Origin: an uncultured Paracoccaceae bacterium
GTDB taxonomy: Bacteria > Pseudomonadota > Alphaproteobacteria > Rhizobiales > Rhizobiaceae
Direction: 5' to 3'
Length of the DNA: 61,247 nt
Assembly: GCA_937873685.1 (NCBI GenBank)
Contig: CALMYO010000134.1
Coordinates: forward strand, 1-61,247
The position numbers and the translations under genes are program-made. Under the pieces are notes generated by a model. That model saw nothing but the letters and a program-made list of their open reading frames with translations. It had not been told where the DNA came from and ran no database searches. Positions 26,046-36,144 of this stretch are shown here, piece by piece. Every line of letters starts with the position of its first letter. Position 1 is the stretch's first letter.

Positions 26046-29000
26046 CTATTCCGCCGCTATCCGCAGCGCACGGTGCTGGGCGACGATGGCGCGTAGCGCC
26101 GCCGGGCGAAGCGGCTTGTGCAGGATCGCGACATCCATCCCGGCTGCGCGCGCCTTTACTTCCGCAGAGCGGTCGGCGGTCACCAGCACCGCCGCCAGAC
26201 CGGGGTTGAATGTCGCGCGCGCGTCTTCGATCACGTCGAGGCCCAGATCGCCCGACAGGTGATAATCCGCCAGCAGGATTGCCGGGAGGCCATGGCCGGT
26301 GAAGCCGGCGAAGAGTTCGGCACGGCTTTCGGCCAGTTGCACATCGCAGCCCCAACCTTCGAGCAGCAGCTTCATGCCGGAAAGGATCTGAGGGTCATTG
26401 TCGAGACAGGCGACTTTCAGCCCGTCGAAGCGGGTCGGTCCGGGCCGGTTGGTGGTGCGCACGACATCGACTTGCGTCAACGGCTCGGCGCTGACCGGAA
26501 CACGCACCGAAAAGCGCGACCCGAGCCCCGGTCTGGACTCGAGCTGGCTTGGAAAGCCGAGCACGCCGCTTATTCGACCCACGATGGAAACACCGAGCCC
26601 GAGACCCGAAGCCTCGCGCGCTCCTTCGTCCAGGCGGGTGAACTCCTGGAATACGACGCGGGTCTTGCCGGGGGCGATGCCGATTCCGGTATCATAGACT
26701 TCAACCGACAGCCCGCTGCCGCGCCGGCGCACGCCGACCAGTACACGGCCAGCCGGTGTGTACTTGATTGCGTTGGAGACGAGGTTCTGGATCAGCCGCC
26801 GCATCAGGTTGCGATCGGTACGCACGTTGAGCGAGGTCGAAACGATACGCAGTTTCAACCCCTTGTTGCCGGCAACCGGCTGGAAGTCGTTACCGATCTG
26901 CGCGAGCAATTCGCCGAGGCTGAACACGGTCGGCGCCGGTTTCATTGCCCCGGTGTCCAGACGCGAAATGTCGAGCACCGCGCCAAGGATCGCCTCGACC
27001 GATTCAAGCGAGGTGTCGATGTTGCGCACGATGTCCCGGTTTTCGCTTTCGCCCAACCGGTCGACCAACGAGGACGAATAGAGCCGCGCCGCATTGAGCG
27101 GTTGCAGGATGTCGTGCCCCGCTGCCGCCAGGAATCGGGTCTTGGAGATATTGGCGTCGTCGGCGCGTTGGCGCGCGCCTGCCAGTTCCTTGTTGACCCT
27201 TGTCAGTTCGCCAGTGCGTTCGGCGACGCGTTGTTCAAGGCTTTCGTTGGCCCGCTTCAGCGCCTGGTCGGCCAGAACCTGTTTGGTGATGTCGGTATAG
27301 GTGGTGACCAGCCCGCCATCCGGCATCGGGTTGGAGCGGATTTCCAGCGTGCGCCCCGAGCGCGACAGTTCCAGCCGCCACGGTTCGCCGAACGCGGCCA
27401 GCCGGCGCACGGCTTCGGCAAGTGAAGCGTCCACGATTTGCCCGCCCGATTTCAGACGCTCCAGGATTTCCGTCAGCGGCGTGCCGAACTGTCCGATCTC
27501 GGGGGGCAGGTCGAGCAGGCGGCGAAACTGCCGGTTCCAGCAGGTCAGCCGGAAATCGCGATCGAGCACGGTGATGCCCTGCTCCATCTGGTCGAGCGCA
27601 GTCTGCAGCAGGTCGCGGTTCTGTTGCAGCGCTTCCGACGCGTCGTCGAGCAGGCGCATCGCCTCGCTGCGCGAGGTTTCCTCTTTCTGCATCAGCAGCG
27701 ATAGCACCAGCCGCGACGAGGATGACCCGATGGCGCTGGCGAGCAGCTGCTCGGCGAAACGCAAGGTTGGCATATCCGCCGGCGCGGAACCGGCAAGCCG
27801 CCGGCCCTCGCGCGCCGCGAATGCCTCGAAGGACCGTTCGGTGCGCTCCACACCGACATAACGCGCAATGCAATCCTTCACTTCGTCGACCGTGATCGAT
27901 GTGCGGAACCGGCGCAGCGCGGCAATTTGCGGCGTCTCGCGCGGGATGAAGGCGGCGGCCTGGATGCGCTCCAGTGCAGTCGCCGGCCGGGACAACGAAC
28001 CTGCGATCAGCAGCACCGTATTGGCAAGCAGGCTCCAGAACACACCATGCGCCAGCGGTTCGAAGGAAAAGCCGAACAGCGATTGCGGCTTCAGGAAGCC
28101 GAGATCGAACAGCCCGTGTTCCGTGAAATCGGAACCCGGCCCGGCAAGCGCCGGCGCCAGCAGCGTGTAACCCCAGACAGCAAAGCCGGCGGAAAGACCA
28201 AGCTTGGCGCCACGCGCGTTCGCCTTTCGCCATGTCAGGCCGATCAGCAGCGACGGCGCGAACTGCGCCACAGCTGCAAAGGACAGAAGTCCGATCGAAG
28301 CCAGGCGGGTGTTGTTTGCCGCTTGACGGTAGTAGAGAAATGCGGCGACCAGTACGACAAAAATCGCGATGCGGCGGATGTTGAGAATCAGCGCCGACCA
28401 GTCGCCGCCGCTGGCAGGCTGTCCGCCGCCTTGACGCAGCAACAGCGGGATAACGATGTCATTGGAGATCATGATAGCCAGCGCAACGCTGGCCACAATC
28501 ACCATGGCGGTCGCTGCCGACAGGCCGCCGATGAACGTGATGAAGGCGACGAGATCGTAGCCCTGTGCCATCGGCAGCGCCAGCACGAAGGAATCTCCGG
28601 GAACCGTGTTGCCGAATGTCAGGATTCCGGCAGCGGCAATCGGAAACACGAAAATGTTGATTGCAACGAGGTAGAGCGGGAACAGCCAGCCGGCGGCCTT
28701 CAATTCGCTGACAGAGCGGTTCTCCACCACGGTGACACCGAACTCGCGCGGCAAGGCGAGGACGGCGAATGCCGATAACAACGTCAGCACGATCCAGTTT
28801 CCTCCCGACGAACCGGCGGCCAGCGCTTCAGCGATTCGCGGCTCGCCTGACGCCGCGCGCGCCAAGGCGAAGGGACCGTCGAAAATCGCGAAAGTGACGA
28901 CCGCGCCGACAATCAGGAATGCGGCGAGCTTGATCACCGATTCCAGCGCAATCGCCAGAATGAGTCCGTCCTGGTGTTCGGTCGCATCGGCGTGGCGGGT

Positions 29001-29537
29001 GCCGAACAGAATGGCGAACAGCGAAAGCAGCAGCGCGATGATCAGCGAGATGTCGACGCCAAACGGCAGCGTTACCATCTCGGTTCCCGAATAATTGGAC
29101 ACCACCAGTGTCACCGAATCCGAGATCGCCTTCAATTGCAGTGCAACATAGGGCACGGCGCCGACCACCGCGATGAAAGCGGCGAGCGCCGCCACGCCGG
29201 AACTCTTGCCGTAGCGGGCGGCGAGGAAATCGGCCACCGAAGTGATGTTCTCAGCCTTCGCTCGCAACACGATCAGCCGGATCAGCGGCAGGCCGAAGGT
29301 AAACATGATCAGAGGGCCAAGATAGATGCCGAGGAACTCCAAGCCGCGTTCCGCGGCAAGGCCGACGGATCCGAAGAATGTCCAGGACGTGCAGTAGACG
29401 GCGAGGCTAAGCGCGTAGATGTACGGTCGCGGAGCGTTGACGGCGCGGCGCGACGCGATACGGTCGCCGTAACTCGCCACCGCAAACAACGACGCGAGAT
29501 AGGCAAGGGCGACGCCCAGCACCAGCCAGCCGCTCAT
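26046..29537 (-). CDS. SLC5-domain hybrid sensor histidine kinase (CrbS-like)
   Basis: The protein has 1163 residues. The first about 520 form a multi-helix sodium/solute symporter (SLC5) domain; next come a linker (STAC-like), a PAS segment (about 640-760) and a short coiled coil. H808 in AGHDILQPL is the phospho-acceptor, the N box is NLVSNAIKYT and the G box DTGIGIAPG. A C-terminal receiver follows with D1091 in LLADYHL. The design couples solute transport to kinase activity, as in CbrA and CrbS. GGGAGGAGAG precedes the start. It should be an inner-membrane sensor signalling to the convergent LuxR-type regulator. Confidence 0.92.
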   Translation of the reverse strand: MSGWLVLGVALAYLASLFAVASYGDRIASRRAVNAPRPYIYALSLAVYCTSWTFFGSVGLAAERGLEFLGIYLGPLIMFTFGLPLIRLIVLRAKAENITSVADFLAARYGKSSGVAALAAFIAVVGAVPYVALQLKAISDSVTLVVSNYSGTEMVTLPFGVDISLIIALLLSLFAILFGTRHADATEHQDGLILAIALESVIKLAAFLIVGAVVTFAIFDGPFALARAASGEPRIAEALAAGSSGGNWIVLTLLSAFAVLALPREFGVTVVENRSVSELKAAGWLFPLYLVAINIFVFPIAAAGILTFGNTVPGDSFVLALPMAQGYDLVAFITFIGGLSAATAMVIVASVALAIMISNDIVIPLLLRQGGGQPASGGDWSALILNIRRIAIFVVLVAAFLYYRQAANNTRLASIGLLSFAAVAQFAPSLLIGLTWRKANARGAKLGLSAGFAVWGYTLLAPALAGPGSDFTEHGLFDLGFLKPQSLFGFSFEPLAHGVFWSLLANTVLLIAGSLSRPATALERIQAAAFIPRETPQIAALRRFRTSITVDEVKDCIARYVGVERTERSFEAFAAREGRRLAGSAPADMPTLRFAEQLLASAIGSSSSRLVLSLLMQKEETSRSEAMRLLDDASEALQQNRDLLQTALDQMEQGITVLDRDFRLTCWNRQFRRLLDLPPEIGQFGTPLTEILERLKSGGQIVDASLAEAVRRLAAFGEPWRLELSRSGRTLEIRSNPMPDGGLVTTYTDITKQVLADQALKRANESLEQRVAERTGELTRVNKELAGARQRADDANISKTRFLAAAGHDILQPLNAARLYSSSLVDRLGESENRDIVRNIDTSLESVEAILGAVLDISRLDTGAMKPAPTVFSLGELLAQIGNDFQPVAGNKGLKLRIVSTSLNVRTDRNLMRRLIQNLVSNAIKYTPAGRVLVGVRRRGSGLSVEVYDTGIGIAPGKTRVVFQEFTRLDEGAREASGLGLGVSIVGRISGVLGFPSQLESRPGLGSRFSVRVPVSAEPLTQVDVVRTTNRPGPTRFDGLKVACLDNDPQILSGMKLLLEGWGCDVQLAESRAELFAGFTGHGLPAILLADYHLSGDLGLDVIEDARATFNPGLAAVLVTADRSAEVKARAAGMDVAILHKPLRPAALRAIVAQHRALRIAAE

Positions 29538-29728
29538 CTCTCCTCCCTCAAGGTCCCGGATTGTGACGCAAGCATAACAGCGCTGCTTTGTCCAGAAACG
29601 CCGCGGACCCGGCAGGGCGTTAAAAAATTAAACGTTTTATAAATTTGTGCATCTGCTAACGCTACGGTCGCACAGAATCCGGGACATGACGTCCCTGGTC
29701 CTGAAGTGGGAAAACGGGGAGACTATCC

Positions 29729-30148
29729 ATGTCCATGGTAAGCGAGTTCAAAGAGTTCATCGCCAAAGGCAACGTGATGGATCTGGCGGTTGGCGTCATC
29801 ATCGGCGGCGCCTTCGGCAAGATCGTCGACAGCCTTGTCAACGACATCATCATGCCGATCATCGGCGCCATCTTCGGCGGGCTCGACTTCAACAACTACT
29901 TCATCGGCCTGTCGGGCGCGGTGACGGCGACCAGCCTTGAGGCCGCCAAGGAACAAGGCGCGGTGCTCGCCTATGGCTCCTTCATCACAGTGGTGCTGAA
30001 CTTCCTCATCCTGGCGTGGATCATCTTCCTGATGGTCAAGCTGGTGAACAACATGCGCCGCGCGCCCGAGCCGGCGCCCGCTGCGCCGCCCGCGCCGCCG
30101 GCCGACGTGCAGCTGCTGACCGAGATCCGCGACCTGTTGAAGCGCTGA
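29729..30148 (+). CDS. mscL: large-conductance mechanosensitive channel MscL
   Basis: The protein has 139 residues, as usual for MscL. TM1 reads [18 protein letters not shown] and TM2 lies in [18 protein letters not shown], with the short Pro/Ala-rich linker and a C-terminal helix. It forms a pentameric tension-gated pore in the inner membrane that releases solutes on osmotic downshock. GGGGAG precedes the start; ATG at 29735 is an alternative. An AT-rich promoter region (29620-29650) lies upstream, and a clear terminator follows, so it is a single-gene transcript. Confidence 0.96.
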   Translation: MSMVSEFKEFIAKGNVMDLAVGVIIGGAFGKIVDSLVNDIIMPIIGAIFGGLDFNNYFIGLSGAVTATSLEAAKEQGAVLAYGSFITVVLNFLILAWIIFLMVKLVNNMRRAPEPAPAAPPAPPADVQLLTEIRDLLKR

Positions 30149-30174
30149 GCGCGCGGGTCGCCTCGCAGCCATCG

Positions 30175-30205
30175 AAAGCCCCGGTTTCGCGCCGGGGCTT
30201 TTTTT
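30175..30205 (+). terminator. intrinsic terminator of mscL
   Basis: A 9-bp perfect stem (AAGCCCCGG at 30176-30184 with CCGGGGCTT at 30192-30200) with a 7-base loop runs into T residues up to 30205. It starts 27 bases after the mscL stop. This is the clearest intrinsic terminator on the given strand in the window. Confidence 0.9.
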
Positions 30206-30272
30206 CGTCCGCAGCCCGTGGCATTGGCGGGTGCGCCGAAGCTGACCGGCGCATGACTATGGATACCGATCG

Positions 30273-31469
30273 ATGACCGCTCAAGACGCCCTCCTGCAAG
30301 GCCTCAATCCGCTCGCGCGCAACGCGCCGGCCAGCGGTATCGTGGCGGTGCGCGTGCATGCGCGCGGTCGCGAGGGGTTGATTCCGCTCTATGTTGGCGA
30401 AGGCGATCTGCCGACGCCGGATTTCATCTGCGAAGAGGCCGCCGCGGGGCTGCGCGACGGCGAAACCTTCTACACCTGGCAACAGGGCACGCCGCAATTG
30501 CGCGAGGCGCTTGCGCGCTACCACGCCCGCAAGCTCGGCGTGGCGGCGCATCCTGATGAGTTCATGGTCACCGGTTCCGGCATGCAGTCGATCCAGATGG
30601 CGATCCAGGCGACAACCGGACCGGGCGAGGAATGCCTGTATTTCTCGCCTGCATGGCCGAACTTCGCCGCTGCGCTCGCCATCGCCGGCGGCAAACCGGT
30701 CGCGGTCGAGTTGCAGCAGACGCAGGGCGGCTGGATCGCCGACATCGACGCGTTGGCGGCCTCGATTACCCCGCGGACACAGGCGATCTTCGTCAACACA
30801 CCGTCCAATCCGACCGGCTGGACGGCAAGCGACGCCGAAATCGTCGCCATCCTCGATCTTGCCCGCCGACATGGGCTGTGGATCATCGCCGACGAGATCT
30901 ATGCGCTGTTTGCCTATGGCCGCGACCGCGCGCCGTCCTTCGCCGACCATGCGCGCGAAGACGATCGCATCCTGCAGGTCAACAGCTTCTCCAAGAACTG
31001 GGCGATGACCGGCTGGCGCGTCGGCTGGATCAGGACGCACCCGTCGCTCAGCCCGACGATGCAGAACCTCGGCCAGTACTCGACTTCGGGCGTGGCGCAG
31101 TTCATGCAGCGCGGCGCGGTGGCGGCGCTTGATCACGGCGACGATTTCATCGCCATGCAGGTGGAGCGTGCGCAAGAGGCGCGCGACATTTTGATCGGCA
31201 AGCTCACGGCGACGGGACGCGTCACGGTCGCCCCGCCCGATGGTTCCTTCTATCTCTTCTTCTCCATCGACGGCATGACGGATACGAGGCAGGCCGCCTT
31301 CGACATCGTCGACGATGTCGCCGTCGGACTTGCCCCAGGCTCCGCCTTCGGCGCCGGAGGACAGGCGCATTTCCGCGCTTGTTTCAATCGCCGGCTGGAT
31401 CAGATCGAGGAAGCGGCGACGCGACTGGCGGACTGGATCGTGCGCCAGCCGGCGCGCCGCGCGGCGTGA
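30273..31469 (+). CDS. class I PLP-dependent aminotransferase
   Basis: The protein has 398 residues. The PLP lysine is K241 in NSFSKNWAMTGWR, the cofactor-binding NTPSNPTG lies at about 175-182, and D207-Y210 of ADEIY follow. A C-terminal Arg in HFRACFN would bind the substrate carboxylate. It belongs to the AspC/AspB-like branch of fold type I; the amino acid used cannot be told. No biosynthetic partners are near. It is separated from mscL by a terminator and from the secretion genes by a 146-base gap with a palindrome. Confidence 0.88.
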   Translation: MTAQDALLQGLNPLARNAPASGIVAVRVHARGREGLIPLYVGEGDLPTPDFICEEAAAGLRDGETFYTWQQGTPQLREALARYHARKLGVAAHPDEFMVTGSGMQSIQMAIQATTGPGEECLYFSPAWPNFAAALAIAGGKPVAVELQQTQGGWIADIDALAASITPRTQAIFVNTPSNPTGWTASDAEIVAILDLARRHGLWIIADEIYALFAYGRDRAPSFADHAREDDRILQVNSFSKNWAMTGWRVGWIRTHPSLSPTMQNLGQYSTSGVAQFMQRGAVAALDHGDDFIAMQVERAQEARDILIGKLTATGRVTVAPPDGSFYLFFSIDGMTDTRQAAFDIVDDVAVGLAPGSAFGAGGQAHFRACFNRRLDQIEEAATRLADWIVRQPARRAA

Positions 31470-31489
31470 ACGTCGCCGGGTTCCACGAA

Positions 31490-31503
31490 CGGTTTGTAAA
31501 CCG
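31490..31503. promoter_or_regulatory. 14-bp palindrome, operator candidate before the secretion genes
   Basis: CGGTTTGTAAACCG is an inverted repeat of 6 bp with a GT centre. It sits 21 bases after the aminotransferase stop and 113 before the exporter start. It could be an operator or a weak stem; no regulator gene is adjacent. Confidence 0.35.
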
Positions 31504-31615
31504 GTTCCTTTCATGCGATAATTTTCTGCAATGCGCAGCTTGCCAGGGGCGGCGAAGGCATGCGCCGATTTGTTACGTCTCGTTCACCGCCATGGTTTAG
31601 GGGTGGACCATTGGT

Positions 31616-33547
31616 GTGGCGCAACCACGCTGGAAAGTGGAACAACCGGTGCTCAATTCCATTCGCGCCCGCATTAGCCGGGCATTCACTGAACTGGCCA
31701 TCTTCTCGTTCGTTTCGAACCTGCTGATGCTGGTCATGCCGCTATACATGCTGCAGATCTACGATCGGGTTCTGACCTCGGCGAGCATAGACACGCTGAT
31801 CTATATCTCGATGATCGCCGGCGCCGCCTTGCTGCTGCTCGGCGTGGTGGAAGTGGTCCGGTCGATCTACGCCGCGCGGGTAGCCGCCCGCCTAGATCTC
31901 GACATCGGCCCCAATGCGCTGATCGCCTCGATGGAATCGCCACGCGCCGCACTCGGCGACATCCAGCCCGTGCGCGACCTGACCGCCGTGCGGTCCTTCA
32001 TCAATTCCAAGTCGCTTTTCGCCCTGTTCGACCTGCCGTTTGCGCCGCTGTTCATCGGTCTGACCTGGTTCATCCATCCCACCCTGTTCTGGATGTCTGC
32101 AATCGGCGCGGTCGTGCTGTGCTTCATCGCTATCGCCAACCAGTGGGCAACCGCGAAGGCTGGCAAGGAAGCGGGCGAGCATGGCATGGCGGCGATGATC
32201 TCGGCGCAGTCCTTCGTGCGCAGCGCCGAAACGCTGCGTGCCATGGGCATGGTGGAAAACGCCATCCGCGCATGGGGGAAGAACGAAGCGCCGCATCTGC
32301 AGCTGCAGGACGGCGTTGCGAAGATCAACAGCTTCTTTGCCGGTATTTCCAAGACGTTGCGCATGGCGCTGCAGGTCGGCATTCTCGGCGTCGGCGGCTA
32401 CCTCGTTCTGATCGGCGAAATGACGCCCGGCATGATCTTCGCCGCGTCGCTGATATCGGGCCGCGGCCTGCAGCCGATCGACCAGATCATCGGCGGCTGG
32501 AAACAGTTTGTCGAAACATGGCGGGCCTGGAAGCGCCTGGACAAGGCGACAGTGCAGCTTCAGGCGCGCAAGGAGATGGATCGCACCGAGCTTCCAGAGC
32601 CGAAGGGCCAACTTGAAGCCGAGAACATCGTCTATTTCACCCCGAATTCCGCGCCCGGCGCCGATCCGCTGCTCAAACGCATCAGCTTCCGGCTGGAACC
32701 GGGCGAAGCGTTGGCGATCATCGGGCCTAGCGGCGCTGGCAAGTCGACGCTGGCGCGTGTGCTCGTCGGTGCAGTGCAGGCGCGCACCGGCGTGGTGCGC
32801 CTCGACGGCGCAGACACCCGCAACTGGGAGCCGGAGAAGCTTGGCCGGCACATCGGCTATCTTGCGCAGGAAGCCGATATCCTGCCCGGCACGATCGCCC
32901 AGAACATCGCGCGGTTCGATCCCGATGCGAACAGCGAGGATGTCGTAACAGCGGCCCAGAAAGCGCAAGTCTACGACCTGATCCAGAAAATGCCGAACGG
33001 CTTCGAGACGGTGATCGGCCCGAGCGGAATTTCCCTTTCCGGCGGGCAGAAACAACGGGTTGGCCTGGCGCGCGCCTTCTACGGATCGCCCAAGGTGCTG
33101 GTGCTCGACGAGCCGAACGCCAATCTCGACGCCGATGGCGAGGCGGCGCTTGAGAAGGCGATGGATGAAGCCAAGGCTGACGGCGCGACGGTGATCATGA
33201 TCACGCAGCGCCGTCAGATTGCCGCAAAGGTCGACAAGATCCTGATGCTGATCGACGGCCGTGTCGAGGAGTTCGGAACGCGCGACGAAGTTGCCGCCAA
33301 GCAGCAGGCCAAGGCGCAGGCGCGCCAGCAGACCGGCCTTGCGCCGGGACAGCCGGCGCCGGGCCAACCCGGCGTCGTGCAACCGCATCCGGGCATGGTT
33401 ACCGCGCAGGGCAATGGCGGGGCGCCGAACGGCGGCGGTCAGGCTGCGCCGCGACCACAGCAGATCATCGTGCCGTCGCAGGCCAATGCGCCGGGCGCTG
33501 TGCGCGCAAGCTTCGGACCGGTCACGCGGGTGAAAGGCGGGAACTGA
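31616..33547 (+). CDS. type I secretion ABC transporter (PrsD/HasD-like)
   Basis: The 643-residue protein starts with GTG at 31616 (GGGGTGG upstream); GTG 31649 is an alternative. Six membrane helices lie in residues 25-290, then the ATPase: Walker [10 protein letters not shown] at 370-378, signature LSGGQ at 474-478 and Walker B VLVLDEP at 494-500. The last 80 residues form a low-complexity tail rich in Gln, Pro, Gly and Ala. Such proteins power export of glycine-rich RTX-type proteins straight to the medium. The HlyD-type adaptor follows one base later. In rhizobia the PrsDE pair exports polysaccharide-cleaving enzymes; galE nearby fits a surface-polysaccharide setting. No substrate gene is seen. 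Confidence 0.93.
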   Translation: MAQPRWKVEQPVLNSIRARISRAFTELAIFSFVSNLLMLVMPLYMLQIYDRVLTSASIDTLIYISMIAGAALLLLGVVEVVRSIYAARVAARLDLDIGPNALIASMESPRAALGDIQPVRDLTAVRSFINSKSLFALFDLPFAPLFIGLTWFIHPTLFWMSAIGAVVLCFIAIANQWATAKAGKEAGEHGMAAMISAQSFVRSAETLRAMGMVENAIRAWGKNEAPHLQLQDGVAKINSFFAGISKTLRMALQVGILGVGGYLVLIGEMTPGMIFAASLISGRGLQPIDQIIGGWKQFVETWRAWKRLDKATVQLQARKEMDRTELPEPKGQLEAENIVYFTPNSAPGADPLLKRISFRLEPGEALAIIGPSGAGKSTLARVLVGAVQARTGVVRLDGADTRNWEPEKLGRHIGYLAQEADILPGTIAQNIARFDPDANSEDVVTAAQKAQVYDLIQKMPNGFETVIGPSGISLSGGQKQRVGLARAFYGSPKVLVLDEPNANLDADGEAALEKAMDEAKADGATVIMITQRRQIAAKVDKILMLIDGRVEEFGTRDEVAAKQQAKAQARQQTGLAPGQPAPGQPGVVQPHPGMVTAQGNGGAPNGGGQAAPRPQQIIVPSQANAPGAVRASFGPVTRVKGGN

Positions 33548-33548
33548 G

Positions 33549-34886
33549 ATGTTCGGCGGCAAGAAGAAAAACGCGCCTTCGGGTGACTGGAAGAAGGATG
33601 TGCGCACCGGCACCGGCCCGGTCGCTCTGTTCGGATATGCCTCGATTGCCCTGTTCGTCGGCGCCTTTGGCGTCTGGGCCGCCACCGCCCCGCTTGGCGG
33701 CGCGGCTATTGCGCCCGGCGTCGTGGCGGCGGCGGGCAACAACCAGCTTGTCCAGCATCTGGAAGGCGGCATCGTGCGCAAGATCCATGTGCGCGAAGGC
33801 GACCGGGTCAGGGCCGGCGATCCGTTATTCACGCTCGATCGCACCTTGCCTGAGGCCAACCTCAATCGCCTGCTTAAGCAGCAAGTGAGCCTGCTGGCGC
33901 AAGCCGCCCGGCTGGAGGCGGAACGCGACAGCTTGCGCATCGTGGCGATCAGCGAGGTCTTGGCGCAGCTTTCCGGACGAGAAGGCGCGCAGGTCATCGT
34001 CGACGAGCAGATCGGCGAATTCCGCACCCGCCTTAGCCGCCACGAATCGGAAATCGTCATCCTCAACCAGCGTGTCGCGGCGTTGCAGGAGGCGATGCTG
34101 GGCTACGACGCCCAGATGGAAGCGGTTACCCGCCAGCTTGCCGTTGTGCAGGAAGAGGAAAAGCGCAAAGAGGAACTCCTGCGCAAGGGCCTCACCAACC
34201 GCTCGGAATACACGCTGCTGCTGCGTAGCGAGGCCGAACTCCTCGGCCAGATCGGCACGACGCGTTCGCAGATCGCCAGCGCCAAAACGCAGATGGTGGA
34301 GGCGCGCGAGCAACTGGTGCGGCTGAAGACGCAGCGCGTGGAAGCGGCGGTGACGCAACTGAACGAAGTACGCACCAACATCGCCGACATCGAGGAGCAG
34401 ATCGGCGCCGCGCGCGCCGTGCTCGACCGTATTGTGGTGCGAGCGCCAAGCGACGGCATCGTGGTGCGGCTTGCCAAGAACACGCCGCAGAGCGTCGTTG
34501 CGCCGGGGGAAGGCCTTCTGGAACTCCTGCCCACCACCTCGGAACTCATCATCGAGGCGCGCATGAACCCAGCCGATATCGACGTGGTGACGGTCGGGCA
34601 GTCGGCGAGGTTGCGTTTCTCTGCGCTCAACCAGCGCATCACGCCGGAGGTCGACGGGACCGTGTCCTACATCTCGGCCGACCGGCTGGTCGACCAGCAG
34701 ACACAGCAGCCCTATTACACAGCGCGGCTGAAGATCACCGAGGATTTGCCGCCACAGATCAGCGCCGACCAGATCTACCCCGGCATGCCGGTGGAAGCCT
34801 TCATCACCACCTCCGAACGCACGTTCCTCGAGTATCTCGTCAAGCCGATCGAGGATTCCTTCAGCCGCGCGTTCCGCGAGGAGTGA
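33549..34886 (+). CDS. HlyD-family type I secretion adaptor (PrsE-like)
   Basis: The protein has 445 residues. A membrane helix lies at about 24-45, followed by a lipoyl-like segment ([20 protein letters not shown]), long coiled-coil hairpin arms (about 110-300) and a beta-barrel domain ([17 protein letters not shown] onward). It bridges the ABC transporter and an outer-membrane TolC channel in the periplasm. The start is one base after the ABC gene stop, so both are one operon. The TolC component is not in the window, as usual for a shared channel. Confidence 0.93.
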   Translation: MFGGKKKNAPSGDWKKDVRTGTGPVALFGYASIALFVGAFGVWAATAPLGGAAIAPGVVAAAGNNQLVQHLEGGIVRKIHVREGDRVRAGDPLFTLDRTLPEANLNRLLKQQVSLLAQAARLEAERDSLRIVAISEVLAQLSGREGAQVIVDEQIGEFRTRLSRHESEIVILNQRVAALQEAMLGYDAQMEAVTRQLAVVQEEEKRKEELLRKGLTNRSEYTLLLRSEAELLGQIGTTRSQIASAKTQMVEAREQLVRLKTQRVEAAVTQLNEVRTNIADIEEQIGAARAVLDRIVVRAPSDGIVVRLAKNTPQSVVAPGEGLLELLPTTSELIIEARMNPADIDVVTVGQSARLRFSALNQRITPEVDGTVSYISADRLVDQQTQQPYYTARLKITEDLPPQISADQIYPGMPVEAFITTSERTFLEYLVKPIEDSFSRAFREE

Positions 34887-35035
34887 CCGGGCAGGGCCCG
34901 GCCATAGGCGCCATTCCGGAATAGCCGCGGCGGCCCGATAGCCCGATTGCGTGCATCGAATGTTAAGGCCGGTCTGCCAAGTTGCGTCGCGGTGCGCGGT
35001 TTTATCGGCAGCTGACGGCAAACGGGAAGACGAGA

Positions 35036-36082
35036 ATGACAGTGCTTGTGACAGGCGGTGCGGGCTATATCGGCAGCCATATGGTGTGGGCGTTGCTGGA
35101 CGCCGGAGAGAACGTGGTCGTGCTCGACCGCTTGTCGACCGGTTTCGAGTGGGCGGTGCCTCAGGAAGCGCATCTTGCGGTGGGTGATGTCGGCGACGCC
35201 GATCTTGTCGGCGCGCTGATCGACAGCCACAGCATCGACGCCATCATTCATTTCGCTGGTTCGGTGATCGTCCCTGAATCGCTCTCCGACCCGCTCGCCT
35301 ACTACGACAACAACACCGCCCGCTCGCGTACGCTAATCGAGGCTGCAATGCGGGGCGGCGTCAAGCATTTCATCTTTTCGTCCACCGCGGCGGTGTATGG
35401 TTCGGTCGGCAACGAACCCGTACGCGAAAACCACGCAACCGTGCCCGAATCGCCCTACGGCATGTCGAAGCTGATGACGGAGATCATCTTGCGCGACACG
35501 GCCGCCGCCCATGATTTCCGCTACGCGGCGCTGCGTTACTTCAACGTTTCGGGCGCCGATCCGAAGGGCCGCGCCGGCCAGTCGACGCGCGGCGCCACAC
35601 ACCTTGTCAAGGTTGCCTGCGAGACAGCGCTTGGCAAGCGGCCGCGACTCGACATCTTCGGCGCCGACTACGACACGCCGGACGGCACCTGCATCCGTGA
35701 CTACATCCATGTCACCGATCTGGCCGATGCGCATATGCTGGCGCTGCAACGGCTGCGCGCCGGCGGCGACAACATCGTCGCCAATTGCGGTTATGGCCAG
35801 GGTTACTCGGTGCTCGACGTTGCCGATTGCGTTCGCCGCGTCTCCGGTGTCAATTTCGAGACCCGCATCGCGCCGCGCCGCGATGGCGACGCCGTGGCAG
35901 TGGTGGCGAACGCCGATCTTGCCCGCAAGGAATTCGGCTGGACGCCGAAGCACGACGATCTCGACGGGATCGTGCGCTCCGCCCTCGACTGGGAGCGCGC
36001 GCTTGCGCGCCGCAACAGCGCCCATTCAACGCCCGGCGCAGACAATACGGTGTCTGTCTCGCGCCTGCGGGCCTGCGCCTGA
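35036..36082 (+). CDS. galE: UDP-glucose 4-epimerase
   Basis: The protein has 348 residues from ATG 35036, with GGGAAG seven bases upstream. The NAD motif TGGAGYIGSH lies at 6-15, FSSTAAVYG holds the catalytic Ser/Thr, and the YxxxK pair is in SPYGMSK. It interconverts UDP-glucose and UDP-galactose for surface polysaccharides (called exoB in rhizobia) or galactose use. It lies 149 bases after the type I secretion genes in the same direction. A strong hairpin separates it from the convergent pgl. Confidence 0.94.
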   Translation: MTVLVTGGAGYIGSHMVWALLDAGENVVVLDRLSTGFEWAVPQEAHLAVGDVGDADLVGALIDSHSIDAIIHFAGSVIVPESLSDPLAYYDNNTARSRTLIEAAMRGGVKHFIFSSTAAVYGSVGNEPVRENHATVPESPYGMSKLMTEIILRDTAAAHDFRYAALRYFNVSGADPKGRAGQSTRGATHLVKVACETALGKRPRLDIFGADYDTPDGTCIRDYIHVTDLADAHMLALQRLRAGGDNIVANCGYGQGYSVLDVADCVRRVSGVNFETRIAPRRDGDAVAVVANADLARKEFGWTPKHDDLDGIVRSALDWERALARRNSAHSTPGADNTVSVSRLRACA

Positions 36083-36084
36083 TT

Positions 36085-36118
36085 GGAGCGCCGGGGACAA
36101 ATCTTCGCCCGGCGCTCC
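36085..36118. terminator. GC-rich hairpin between convergent galE and pgl
   Basis: GGAGCGCCGGG (36085-36095) pairs perfectly with CCCGGCGCTCC (36108-36118), with a 12-base loop. It starts three bases after the galE stop and ends 27 bases from the pgl stop. No T run follows on either strand, so termination may need Rho or the stem may protect 3' ends. Confidence 0.55.
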
Positions 36119-36144
36119 GTAGCATTGCCCGATTGCAAACTTCT

